A DNA stretch of 64,000 nucleotides from Hypholoma sublateritium FD-334 SS-4. Taxonomy: Eukaryota; Basidiomycota; Agaricomycetes; Agaricales; Strophariaceae. Below the pieces are notes generated by a model that worked only from the letters and a program-made list of their open reading frames with translations, was not told the origin of the DNA and searched no databases. Where the stretch lies: positions 37,590 through 101,589 of the forward strand of contig KN817650.1 of assembly GCA_000827495.1 (NCBI GenBank), in the 5' to 3' direction. This document shows positions 46,619 to 56,987 of the stretch, piece after piece. Position numbers and translations under genes: made by a program. Positions within the stretch are counted from its first letter, which is position 1, and each line of letters begins with the position of its first letter.

Positions 46619-47372
46619 TTACAACCGGCTCACTGCCCTCTCGGGTGTTTTGTTGTCCCTTTCCGAGACCAGCTCTTGGATCCACGGACTCACGAAGCCG
46701 CGCGCCTGGAGTTCTTTTCTTGACAGATATTTGGCCCCTTGGATAGAGCCTACACATGTCTACAGGGAATTTAGTGCTGCCGCACTCAGCCGGGCCCGGG
46801 ACGACGCACCGGTGTTCCACACTCGCATTTAAACCGCTGGTCCATGTCCCATTCGGTGCTCGGGTAGAAGAAGGTCACTGCATCAGTCGAAATGAGCGCA
46901 TCGAGCAGGCGGTGCGCAAGAGCAACGCACGGGGTTCGCCTCGCTTGATGTCTTTCAGCGCGCGGAGGTGCCACTTCGCGCGATCGGTAGAGGAGAGATC
47001 GAACGCGACGTTCGGCTCGCAGGAGTGGTTTACTGGGCCCCTGTCAGCCACCGCGCGTGGTGCGAGAAAGCGGGAGGGTGGACGCACTGTACACGAGGTC
47101 GCTGTTGAGCTCGATGTGGTCGTGCGCGCCGCGCCCACACTGCACGGAGGTGTACGCCTTCGCGCCGTGCGTCAGACCCCTGAGAGTGCACATCACCTGG
47201 CCCGCTGTAAATGCCTACTCGCACGTTAGAATTGTGGTGGGCGTGTACTATTTGTGGAGACGCGGCGTGCCTTCAGGCTCTTGAGGTACGACGAGAACTC
47301 GCCCGGCGCGAACTCGACGACGAACTTCGTGGGGTGCGTCGGCACGTATGATTTTCGTGAGGGCTTCGGCAT
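46619..47372 (-). CDS. Small SET-domain protein
   Basis: Five exons give a protein of about 183 residues. The N terminus reads MPKPSRKSYVPTHPTKFVVE, then FAPGEFSSYLKSLK. The SET core includes VMCTLRGLTHGAKAYTSVQC, the cofactor-binding motif INHSCEPNVAFDL and LTFFYPSTEWDMDQRF. A Cys-rich post-SET-like end follows (KCECGT, then CVGSIQGAKYL). SET domains transfer methyl groups from S-adenosylmethionine to lysines. The protein is short and lacks pre-SET or other targeting domains, and FFYP stands where many SET enzymes have a FDY/YDY tyrosine. The substrate is unknown; it could be a non-histone protein. It converges with POL3, leaving only 140 bp between stops. Confidence 0.85.
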
Positions 47373-48030
47373 GGCTACGAATGTGTAGAAATGGGATTTT
47401 ATTGAATCTGCCGCCGACGAGGGGTCTTTTAACTGATTCTGCATACCCGGGAGACGATCCCCCTCGCCCCGTGATATACTGGTGATATCATACGCAATTT
47501 GTCCTGGCGCTCAAGGCGGTCGGTGTCCAAGGTCCGGAACATGGTCTGATTGTCACCATCATCGATAAGATCGATTGGGCAACGCCTTGGAATTTCTGTA
47601 GCCGGGCGCGCACATCTGTGCGTCAGTCGGCGGAAGGGACTCCGCTGTTCGGCGTGCCACTCCCGGAAGACTAAATATAATTGTCGCACGGATTACATTG
47701 CTTTGAATAGAAATACAAACGGAGTCGCTCGTCAGCTTTGGGTAAGTTGACGGGGCCCGCTGAGTAGTGTTACAGGTATTTACAGTGGCGAGATAAGACG
47801 GGGAGGACGTGGTGATGGTACATGTGTCATGGACACTTTGCGGGCTCGAGCGCATGCATGCTCCGGCGAGCATAATCGATGGCTATCCGTAATGCGTGTG
47901 CGCGCTGGGCATGCTTCCCTTTACATTGGCATTTTTTGCGGGGCGCGGAACAGACGAAAGCGCGTCCGTAGTAACGTAATTTGTGCTGGTCAGCGGCTCT
48001 GCGTAGGCGTTGCCAATGAGAGAAGCCCTA
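47373..48030. other. SET gene upstream region
   Basis: About 660 bases. A minus-strand frame at 47429-47689 and overlapping frames have no recognisable content. I see no clear gene. Confidence 0.4.
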
Positions 48031-48235
48031 TTAAACTGCAGACTGCGCACTATGCTTTTCCTCGCTCGCTTGCACGTCGCGCTTGCCGCCGAATAAGGCG
48101 TAGTACGCGACGATTCCAGTTGCTGCGGTTAAGGCAAACTGCAAAGCGGGTGAGCTGAGATACAGCAATCCAGGGGGATTCCCGCACTATCTTCTTTCCT
48201 TGGGGGGTGTTCAATGGGGGGTAAAATTGGGACAT
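48031..48235 (-). CDS. Possible 49-residue single-span membrane protein
   Basis: An ATG at 48235 opens MSQFYPPLNTPQGKKI. A 49-nt intron with good ends (GTGCGG to TTTGCAG) then joins FALTAATGIVAYYALFGGKR, followed by a polar tail rich in Glu, Ser and Gln to a stop at 48031. The hydrophobic stretch followed by GGKR resembles very small mitochondrial inner-membrane proteins such as accessory ATP-synthase subunits, but that is only a likeness. Without the intron the frame also stays open for 61 codons but loses the membrane segment. It shares a 253-bp divergent promoter with RPL30. Confidence 0.45.
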
Positions 48236-48488
48236 GATGAGTGTATTGTGCAGAGACGGGTGACACCCATCGTCGGCTCTTAAGACATGGCTATGACGTT
48301 GTACGACATCCAGGCACGAGCGTCTATGCCAGGTGAGACGCCCATATCATCCGCCGGCCCGCTGATATCCAGGTTGGGGCGGAGCTCCAACCTTAATTCC
48401 ATAAACTGTACAGCCCCACCCCGCAAATTTGGGCATCCCGTCGCCGCGGGCAGCGAACCGCCCACCACCGACGACACCGACATCAGCA
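48236..48488. promoter_or_regulatory. RPL30: RPL30 promoter and leader
   Basis: About 250 bases upstream of the RPL30 start. The last 70 bases are C-rich (CACCCCGC, CCGCCCACCACCGAC), as in many fungal ribosomal protein leaders. No TATA box was identified. Confidence 0.4.
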
Positions 48489-48971
48489 ATGGCCCCCACT
48501 AAAAAATCCAAGGCGACCAAGTCGACCGAGTCCATCTCCGCCCGCCTCGCGCTCGTCGTCAAGTCCGGAAAGTACACCCTGGGCTACAAGTCCGCGCTGA
48601 AGCAGATGCGCAGCGGAAAAGGTGCGTTTCCCGCTGCTTGTCTCTCGGGGACTGGAGCATGATGCTGAGAAGGCCCCCGCTGACCCGCGCCCCGCAGCCA
48701 AGCTCGTGTTGATCGCCGGAAACTGCCCGCCCCTGCGCAAGTCTGAGCTCGAGTACTACGCCATGCTGTCGAAGACCACCGTGCACCACTTCTCGGGTAC
48801 CAACGTCGCCCTCGGCACTGCTGCTGGAAAGCTCTTCCGCGTCGGGTGCGTTGTTTTTATGTTGGGGGCGTAGGCTGCGATTGACGATTTGGCGTCTCTA
48901 TTAGTGTCATGACCGTCAGCGACCAGGGAGACTCTGATCTCCTCAACTTCGCTGAGGGCAACGCCGCTTAA
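48489..48971 (+). CDS. RPL30: 60S ribosomal protein L30 (eL30)
   Basis: Three exons give the standard eL30. It starts [20 protein letters not shown], then [20 protein letters not shown]. After a 70-90-nt intron comes [20 protein letters not shown], then [20 protein letters not shown] and [11 protein letters not shown]. The last exon is [20 protein letters not shown] to the stop. The protein sits on the 60S subunit; eL30 family members can bind a kink-turn, and in yeast it represses splicing of its own pre-mRNA. The 3' exon boundary at about 48845-48904 keeps frame. Codon use is biased to C-ending codons, as expected for high expression. Confidence 0.96.
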
Positions 48972-49732
48972 ATACATGAGCCTCACCACTACATGCTTTT
49001 ATTACGCTAGGCCATGTATCTGTGTACTTCTATACACTATGCACCACGATGTCGATGTCCCCGCCGAATTTCTCTGAGGCCACTGCATGTCAGAATGCGG
49101 CGCTTTGCCTACGTCTTGCGCTTAGTTCCCATGATAAGGTGCTCTCCAGAGCAAACATACTGGGGGCTTGCCGCTGCCCACGCGTTCGCTGCCCTGTTTC
49201 TTCATCTAAGGTATGCGACAGTGATAAGAGATCCGTGACGCGGATGACCTTGCGCCCACCGACGTCAAATGGCTCGCGCTTGCTGTGAATCGACGGCAGG
49301 TCGCCCGCCAGACTTGTGCAAGCTATGCGCGCGCTTCGCGCTGGCGTCAGACCTGTCGCCGAGGCAAACCCAGGAACGAGTATGCGCGTTAATTATCATT
49401 TCATGGCGCCATGCAGTGGAATGGTACGAAGAGCGCAAGGAAAGCGCACCTCGCCGGCGGGTGGAGTACATGCTCGCCGATCTGGCATGCCTGCGAGGCG
49501 CGCACTTTTCTACGCTTCAAGTTATCAGACCGTTTGCGTTCGCGTTCGTCTGGGTTTGTCCACCGGATGGCGAACCCTTTCCCTCGTAGATTAGATGTTC
49601 TGGTGATCTCTTATATGGAGACCTGATGCAAATTTGGGCATTTTCCGCCTCACCATCGATATGCGTTATCAAGATGCAAAGCAAGGGTATTAAACATACA
49701 ACAGAGACTACAATAAATTTTATATACGGCGT
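48972..49732. other. Region between RPL30 and ARP9
   Basis: About 760 bases between two convergent genes. Overlapping open frames at 49014-49626 on the plus strand have high Arg/Cys content and no domain. They look like chance frames in GC-rich DNA. Confidence 0.4.
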
Positions 49733-51427
49733 TCACAGTAGTGATGGAGTCGTCTCGATGATCGAGTGTGGCCCCTTGTACGAATAATCCGCCTTGGAAA
49801 CGTAGTTTCTCCCATTCGGATCAGCAAAAATGATCTAACAAACAGGTGAATACGAGCTGAGAAAGTGTAATTGAGGCGCACCTTTGCTGCTATACTCGAA
49901 CCAAGGAACGTGGCATATCCGTTGCCAGTCTCGCGGTACTCTGCGTAGTACTCTGGGACAGACAATACGCGAATCGAGCGAGGCTGCAATTCTGTCACCA
50001 GATCGGGATTGACAATAAACGAGGCGAGGCGCGATTGCAGTGCTACACCGATTCCTGTGGGGAGATGAGCAGCTAGGGTGGGTGAGGAGGGAGATGCGCA
50101 CCCTTGACATGTCTGGTGATGTCGCCGGTGACGAGCAGGCCCTGCCAGATGTACTGGCGCTGGTCGACCTCGGTCTGTGTGACGACGTGGCCGACGACGT
50201 CCTGAATGGGGAGAGGTGTCTCCGCGGCGGGGTTGAGTGCAGCAGCTCCGGGAAGGCCAGCGAGCAGGGCGGGGTCGAAAAGCGGCTCGCAGAAGCGGTG
50301 GCGCTCCTTGCCGATGGTGAGCGCGTGCCCGCGGAACTGGACGGTGATGAGGTCGAGGGCCTCGATCTCGCGGGCGCGGGCCTGCTCGGCGACGGTGGCC
50401 TTGGTGTTGAGCTTCTTCTTCATGCCGCTCTCGATGACGGCGCGCTCCTTGCCTGCGACGACGATGGCGGCGATGTCGGTGACGCCCTCGTCCTCGGCGG
50501 CGGCGGTCTCGCCGTCGGACGGGACACGGATGTGGTCGCCGAGCCAGAGTTGCTGCACGAGCTCAAGGAGCGTCGCGTGGAGCGCTGCGGGGGCGGGGGC
50601 AGCGCCGGGAGGCGCGAGGGCGTTCATAACGGACTGGTTTGCGCGCAGGAGGTGGGCGAGGTACGCCTGGCAGTGGCGGATGCCCAGCGCGACCTGGGTG
50701 CGGGGCGCGTGTTGGACGAACGCGTCGTACACAGGGGTGATGTCGGTGACCTCGTCACCGATATCGACGACAACGCCGCTGAGGCTGTTCGCGGCGTACA
50801 TCTGCGCCATGGGTCGCTCCAAAATGGCAAAGCCGGCGACATTGAATCGCTCGAAGAAGACCTGGCAGATGCGCTCGTACGTGTCGCGCGCAAGGCCGGG
50901 GGTGATCGAGAAGAGGATTGGGGACTCGTTCTGCACGCGCCGACGCTGCAGCTGCGCAAAAAGGATGTATTTCCTGGTTTGGGGTAAGCGAGCGCAGTGC
51001 AAAAGATAAACTCAGGCCCACCAAATGGCCTCCGCCTGCGTCCAGTCGCTGACATCGCCGTCTGCAAACGGCCAGGAGACAACGACGTCCTGGCCGCTCG
51101 CGAGGGCCTCGTCGAGCCCGGCGCCAACAAGGTAGTCCTTCACCGCTGCTTTTGGTGTTACAGTCTGGGGAAACAGCGACGGCGCGCGGCTCGTGGATGC
51201 GGTCGGCTCGTCGCCGTTCGCAGCGAGTTCCAGCAGGGTACTACGGCGCAGACCAACGCGAGCTGGTATTTCCTGCATAAAGAACAAGGCGCTGTGAGAC
51301 GAACAGCTTTGGGTGAAAAGCTACGCACGATGGAGGGAGTCTTGAGGAGCTCGTGGAGGCCAATGCCGGCGCGAACGACGGTGCGGCCAACCTCGAGGAT
51401 GATAACGTTCGCGTCGCGGATGGACAT
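49733..51427 (-). CDS. ARP9: Actin-related protein, ARP9-like
   Basis: The protein has an actin-type ATPase fold but diverged nucleotide-site motifs, as in Arp9-type subunits of SWI/SNF and RSC chromatin remodellers. The N terminus is MSIRDANVIILEVGRTVVRA, then GIGLHELLKTPSI. After an intron comes EIPARVGLRRSTLLELAANG, and the middle has SPILFSITPGLARDTYERIC and GVVVDIGDEVTDITPVYD (the phosphate-2-like loop). A low-complexity Ala/Pro insert follows. The C terminus has RSIRVLSVPEYYAEYRETG, YATFLGSSIAAKIIFADPN and ends ETTPSLL. Start at 51427; an upstream in-frame ATG at 51538 is less likely. The Arp9 identity is a best match, not proved. Confidence 0.78.
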
Positions 51428-51581
51428 GTCGCCGTCGTCGTGCGCAGTGACCGACTGACTGGACCGCCAGTCGTGAGTGCTCGCACCTAGGGTTAGGGTT
51501 TTACCTACATGGGGATATAATAATCGTATGACCTGCATACGCTCATTGGCACGAAAACATTTGCCTCCTTTCTTACCCCGC
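51428..51581. promoter_or_regulatory. Bidirectional promoter ARP9 / ERG7 with telobox-like site
   Basis: Only 154 bases separate two outward-facing starts. At 51488-51503 lies TAGGGTTAGGGTTTTA, two copies of the TTAGGG telomere unit. Similar sites serve as Tbf1/telobox elements in other eukaryotes. The role here is inferred. Confidence 0.5.
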
Positions 51582-54511
51582 GATGTGGACTGCTCTCGAT
51601 ATCCCAGACACAGCGCAAGAGACGTTCACAGATTACAAGCGCTGGCGTCTGCTTGTGAACGACGGGGGCCGTCACACATGGCATTATCTCCGCACCGACG
51701 AAGAGGTTGAGAACTGGCCGCAGAACGAGGTCGACAGATTCTGGCTGGGGCTGAAGACGGTGTGTACTTTTGTCTGAAGCGCTGCATGGAAATCTCACTG
51801 TTTCTGCGTGTCGTAGACCATGCCAGATCTGCCTCCGGCGAAAGACCCTCTCGACGCAGCGCGCAACGGCTACAAGTTCTATAAGGAGCTGCAGTCGCAC
51901 GACGGGCACTGGGCTGGCGAATACGGCGGCCCAATGTTCCTTCTGCCTGCCTTTGTCATCGGGTCCTACGTGATAGGTATGCCTTTCAAAGAGGAGGAGC
52001 GCCTGGAGATGGTGCGGTACATCATGAATCACGCGCACCCGGAGGACGGAGGTTGGGGAATGTAAGGACATTGCTACTCCTTGCGTTGGCATGTTAATTG
52101 GTGCATTTACTTCCCATATAGCCACGTCGAAGGGCACTCCACGGTCTTTGGAACCGGTCTCAATTACACGGCCATGCGCATTCTAGGCGTTGACAAAGAC
52201 CACCCGGTCTGTGTAAAGGCTCGGGCATATCTTCACAAACTCGGTGCGTTGCAATATAATTATTTATATATCAGAGACCGACATGTCTCATGAAAGGTGG
52301 CACGACATCTATTCCTGCTTGGGGAAAGTTTTATTTATCATTATTGAACTGCTACGACTGGGCGGGAAATAATCCAGTTCCAGCTGAAATATGGTGAAAT
52401 TACAAAGAAAATTGGAAATGCACTAAACCAATGACACAAATAGGTTACTTCCAGACTGGGTCCCTTTTCACCCTAGCAAGTGGTGGATTCACGTTCGTAA
52501 TGTATATATCCCGATGAGCTACCTTTATGGGCTCAGATTTAAAATGGAGGAGAACGACCTCATTCTCTCATTGCGCGAGGTAAGAATTCACCAAGGTGGT
52601 GTCATTCATTTTGTAGCTCACCGTATTGATAGGAACTATACACCGAAGATTATTACTCAATAGACTGGCCCGCGCAACGCAACAATATTAACAAAGTAGA
52701 CGAATACGCGCCACACACGCGCCTCTTCGACATGATCAGTGGCGTGCTCTATATGTACGAGGGTTGCGTACTGCCGCCCCTGCGGCGCGCCGCGCTCGCG
52801 CGCACCTACCGCCTCATCGTAATGGAGGACGAGAACACAGCGTACCAGACGCTCGCGCCTGTGAGTAAGGTGTTCAACATGGTCGCGCGCTTCGCCGCGG
52901 AGGGCCGCGACTGCGAGTCGTTCAAGATGCACAAACAAAAGCGCGCAGACTTCATCTGGCTTGGCGCGGAGGGTATGATGGTATGCGGAACAAACGGGAG
53001 CCAGCTGTGGGACACTGGCTTTATTTCACAAGCGCTTGTGGAGACGGGGCTTGCGTACGAGCCCGAGAACAGGCAGAGTATGGTCAAGGCACTTGAGTGG
53101 CTGGACCAAGGCCAGATGCGGAACGATCCTATACACTATCATGAAGCGTACCGGCACACGACGAAAGGCGCGTGGGGATTCAGGTATGCGCGTCGGTGCG
53201 CTGTCGCGTTCTATGACTGACAGCTCCAAATTATGTGCAGTACTGCTGAGCAGGGATACACCGTCAGCGATTGTGTCGGTGAGGGCCTCAAGGCGAGCAT
53301 GTACCTGCAGTTCAATCTCGAGTGAGCAGCCCCATATACCCTTCCTACAAGCACCTAATCACGCCGGACCGCAGGTTCACCCCCAACCTCATATCAAAAG
53401 AGCGCATGTGCGACGCCGTCAACGTACTGCTCACGCTGCAGAACCCGAACGGCGGGTTCGCGAGCTACGAGCTCGTGCGCGCGCCGCAATGGCTGGAGTA
53501 CCTCAACCCGGCGGAGGTCTTCGGTGTGTAGCAACCTTGTTGGATGTACTCATCACTCACGCACGCCCCTGTAGGCAACATCATGAGGGAATATTGCTAC
53601 CCGGAGTGTACGACGTCGGTCATCACCGCGCTCGCGATCTTCCGCAAGCACTTCCCCGACTACCGCGCGGCGGACATCGAGTGCGTCGACGCCCTTCCTT
53701 CTTTACCCGCATGCACGCTGACCTCCGTTCGTTCCTTCTCCATCCCTCTTCCATCCCCTTTGATCTTCTGCAGGCGCACAATCCGGGGCGCGGTGCGTTA
53801 CCTGCACGCTGCGCAGACGCCGGAGGGCGGCTGGATCGGCTCGTGGGGGATCTGCTTCACGTACGCGGCGCAATTCGCGCTCGAGAGCCTCTCGCTCGTC
53901 GGCGAGACGTACGCGACGAGCACGGTCGCGCGCCGTGGGTGCGAATTCCTGCTCAGCCACCAGCGCGCGGATGGGGGGTGGGGCGAGAGCTACAAGGTGC
54001 GTTGCTCTGCTCCCGTGAGTGGGGACGTGCTGACAAATTTTCTCTCCCTCTGTGCGTGGTTTGCAGTCGTGCGAGCAGAGCGCGTGGGTCGAGCATGAGA
54101 ACAGCCAGGTTGTGCAGACGTGCTGGGCGGTGCTCGCACTGATGTACGCGCAGTACCCATACGCTGACGCGATCAAGCGCGGCGTGCAGCTCGTCATGCA
54201 GCGCCAGAAGCCCGTGCGTATCTTCCGCGCCTATAAAAAAATGAATGATTTTTGACGCTGGCGCTTCTCGGATGTGTTTTCATATGCAGGACGGCTCATG
54301 GGCGCAGGAGGCGATTGAGGGCGTGTTCAACAAGACGTGCGCAATAGCGTACCCGAACTTCAAGTTCTCGTTCCCAATCTGGATGCTTGGAAAGGCTCAC
54401 TTCTATCTACTGGAGCTCGAGGCACGCAGTGTGAGTGTGGTCGCCAACGGGAATGGAAATGGGAAGGCCAATGGGATGAATGGGAATGGCAAGGCCAACG
54501 GGCGTCATTAG
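51582..54511 (+). CDS. ERG7: Lanosterol synthase (oxidosqualene cyclase)
   Basis: The enzyme folds 2,3-oxidosqualene into lanosterol, the first sterol of the ergosterol pathway, on the ER/lipid-droplet membrane. Exon 1 begins [22 protein letters not shown] motifs occur along the chain ([74 protein letters not shown]). The catalytic-acid motif reads [11 protein letters not shown] at 53263-53295, in place of the textbook DCTAE. The WWCHCR-like motif reads [17 protein letters not shown]. The general architecture is complete and every exon joins in frame. The C terminus carries an Asn/Gly-rich tail ([19 protein letters not shown]). Roughly ten introns. Neighbour ARP9 shares its promoter. Confidence 0.94.
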
Positions 54512-56010
54512 CGAGTGGGTGTAAGATGCCTTGGCTTGTCCCGTCGCAGGCTGACGTGGTCTAGTAAAGCCATTGGGCGTGCCTTCCAGGTACCTGCGGT
54601 GCGCCGGGTTTTTCTGTGCTATTATATGGTTACTAGTATATCTGACTCGAACATATACCTGTTTTTAATGGACATTACACTGGACTCGGTTGGATACGCG
54701 GTTCACGGCATGTAGGCAGGAGATTATGTTTATGAGTGCACCACTGGATGTCCCTAGTCTCTGAAAGTGGGGCAGGAGAATTAAATTGAAGGTAGTATCT
54801 ACATTGGGTAAAAGGCGTCGCTGGGCCGGCGCACTGCAGTTGTAAATGTAATACTCTTTATGCCGACGATAATGGGCATGATAGTAATATCGTACGGCCT
54901 GCACGGAAGGTGGTGTTGCGTAAGTGATAATGGGGGCTTTTTTTTTGTCTTAGTTCAAGACGGTCTGGGTGAGTTTGTTTGAGCAGGAGGTAGATACAGG
55001 AGCGGGTCCCGGTGAACTCTGGAAACAAGGCATTCGACAGACTGGCTTCGACTTTGTATATATATCGGTCTTATTCTTGAAAACAATAAGACAGTATGTC
55101 ACGGTATTACCTGATTATCGTTATGTTTGGCTAGCGTGTAGTACACCGCGTACAATGGGTACACGTCGGGAGAGAATGTGCGTTCGTAATAGTAAAACTA
55201 AAGGTTTGATTTCGAAGTTCTGTAAGTGTTGCGTATTTGATTATTGGAGGCGCCTTTGCGGGTATAGGGATACTTCCAGCTCATATCCGAGATTTACGCA
55301 AACGAAGTGAATACTATTGTAGAGTCTATATATAGACCGGAGACAATGCTCGAGGAATTACTGGCAGGAGTGTGTCCCGGGTACGATGGCAAGAGGATCT
55401 ATTAGGTTCTAAATCCTATTGTTCAATTAAACAATAAAGTTACTTATAATCCTTCATGGTGTGAATCTCCGAACAATAACAAGAACGGGGGACATACTGT
55501 GGTCAATAACAGGAATTCGGCGAAGTTGAACTATTGAATCATACAAAGCAGACGCTATATCTTTTTCAGCATCCATTTAATTTCGGCGAAAACTGAAAAG
55601 GGCTGCTCGAGGTGGACAAACGCTGGTGAGCATTTAGCTGAAGGACGAGAATTTCCTAAAATAGAGTATGTGTTTATGATCGTGGAAACTTGCGCAACGT
55701 GCCCGCTGTCCTTGATCTGCTTCGAGGTATGTCTTGTTCATCCATACCCCATCATACCACGAGAAGGCGAGTACCGTCATTCTTTCTCACTTCACCTCAA
55801 TCTCCGCCGCTTCCGACAGGAGCAATGCAGGAACAATGGCACGCTGTCGCATATAAGCCAGATGGCCGTTATTCACCATCTCCAACACTCCCTTTTACCA
55901 GAGCTTTAAGGTCTACTTGTGCGGTCTTCCAGTGTCGCTCTTTCCACTAGGCCAGACTGGATCTCTGTCTTTGTCTTTACGAACAAACTACCAATACTAC
56001 TTCATTTATC
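54512..56010. other. 1.5-kb region without recognisable genes
   Basis: This stretch follows ERG7. Open frames at 54969-55310 and 55670-55950 are short, overlap and show no domain. No repeat ends or RNA genes were recognised. The final part must contain the promoter of the small gene at 56011. Confidence 0.4.
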
Positions 56011-56397
56011 ATGATCTTCGCCGACGGAAGCCTCGCTGTCGCTCTCGTCAAGAACCGCGTCATGGTCGTCCAAGGTACTTGTCGTCTTCCGCACGAGTCA
56101 CAGTCTTGCGCTGATAGCAGCCATATAGCCACACGCACTCACTCTGCGCGCGAGAAATATCTCGACGTGCACACTTTTGCGCCCTTCGGCGCTGGCGTCT
56201 TCCTCGCCAGCGACGTGCCCTGCGCGCGCATTGCGCCCGCGGACGTGCTCGCTATCATCCCACCGCGCAGCCCGCACGAGCTTGCGGAGGGTTTGCTCGA
56301 GCTCCCGCAGCAGGAGTACTCGCAGTACGTTGCGCACAGCTCGCACCACCAGAAGCGCCATGAGAGCATGTGGAACGCGTGGCTCGGGCGCAACTGA
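56011..56397 (+). CDS. Small unknown protein
   Basis: Two exons splice in frame across a 59-nt intron (near 56074-56132). The result is about 110 residues starting MIFADGSLAVALVKNRVMVV, continuing REKYLDVHTFAPFGAGVFLA and IAPADVLAIIPPRSPHELAE, and ending HESMWNAWLGRN. Codon use in exon 2 is strongly C/G-ending like nearby real genes, which supports coding. I do not recognise a family. It could be the end of a longer gene whose upstream exons I failed to find. Confidence 0.55.
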   Translation: MIFADGSLAVALVKNRVMVVQGTCRLPHESQSCADSSHIATRTHSAREKYLDVHTFAPFGAGVFLASDVPCARIAPADVLAIIPPRSPHELAEGLLELPQQEYSQYVAHSSHHQKRHESMWNAWLGRN

Positions 56398-56987
56398 CGC
56401 CCACCGTCGTACCCCGCGTGCGCGCGTAGGTACCCCCGTGTGTCGCGTGCTATTTCTGCCTTGTTTTGCCGCCCGTCATTGTATCGATAGAATCTTTCGT
56501 CTCCACTTGTAGCTCCTAGTTCTGATCCTCCCTGGCCACTGTATTTTTAGCTTATATTTGTACTTCCCCAGCGCGTCTCGAGGAGCTCATGCTGCCTCCG
56601 TATATCCTCTATGTTGTTACAGCCTTCGTATTAAATTACAAAATTGTATTGCCTTATGTCAAGTAGTTATGTCTGTATTCGATGCGAAATGTCATGAATA
56701 AAATCGGCAGAGCACATTTGTGCAGTGTTCGAACTGCCTAGGACGGAAGTATATAGGAGGATAGCAAGCATTTGGCAAGCATTTTGCCCATATCTACTCT
56801 GGAGTCAGGAGCTGAGAGCTCGGAGTTGGCAAGTACTCTGACTCTGACTCTGAGTACACGTGATTGCGTGAGGCCACGAATTCTTGCAGACCTTTTCCCT
56901 CTTGCATTTGGCGCGTTTTGATCTTGCTTTGATCCATATTCGCGGCTCTAAGGTACATCCGTCAGCACTAACGCTTAGGATTATAAC
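56398..56987. other. Region between small gene and F-box gene
   Basis: About 590 bases. A short repeat of ACTCTG units forms an imperfect palindrome at about 56833-56859. No gene is seen. Confidence 0.4.

Noticed and set aside
47429..47689. 86-codon minus frame upstream of the SET gene
   Set aside because: No recognisable domain, overlapping alternatives on both strands, no convincing start context.
50040..51009. Two long plus-strand frames opposite ARP9
   Set aside because: GC-rich shadows; the minus strand encodes a coherent actin-fold protein.
53036..54142. 368-codon plus-strand frame over ERG7
   Set aside because: Shadow in another frame; it ignores the introns that give a continuous cyclase.
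55670..55950. Two overlapping plus frames upstream of the small gene at 56011
   Set aside because: They overlap in different frames and neither joins cleanly to the downstream exons.
56833..56859. ACTCTG repeat forming an imperfect palindrome
   Set aside because: Simple-sequence repeat with no linked feature.
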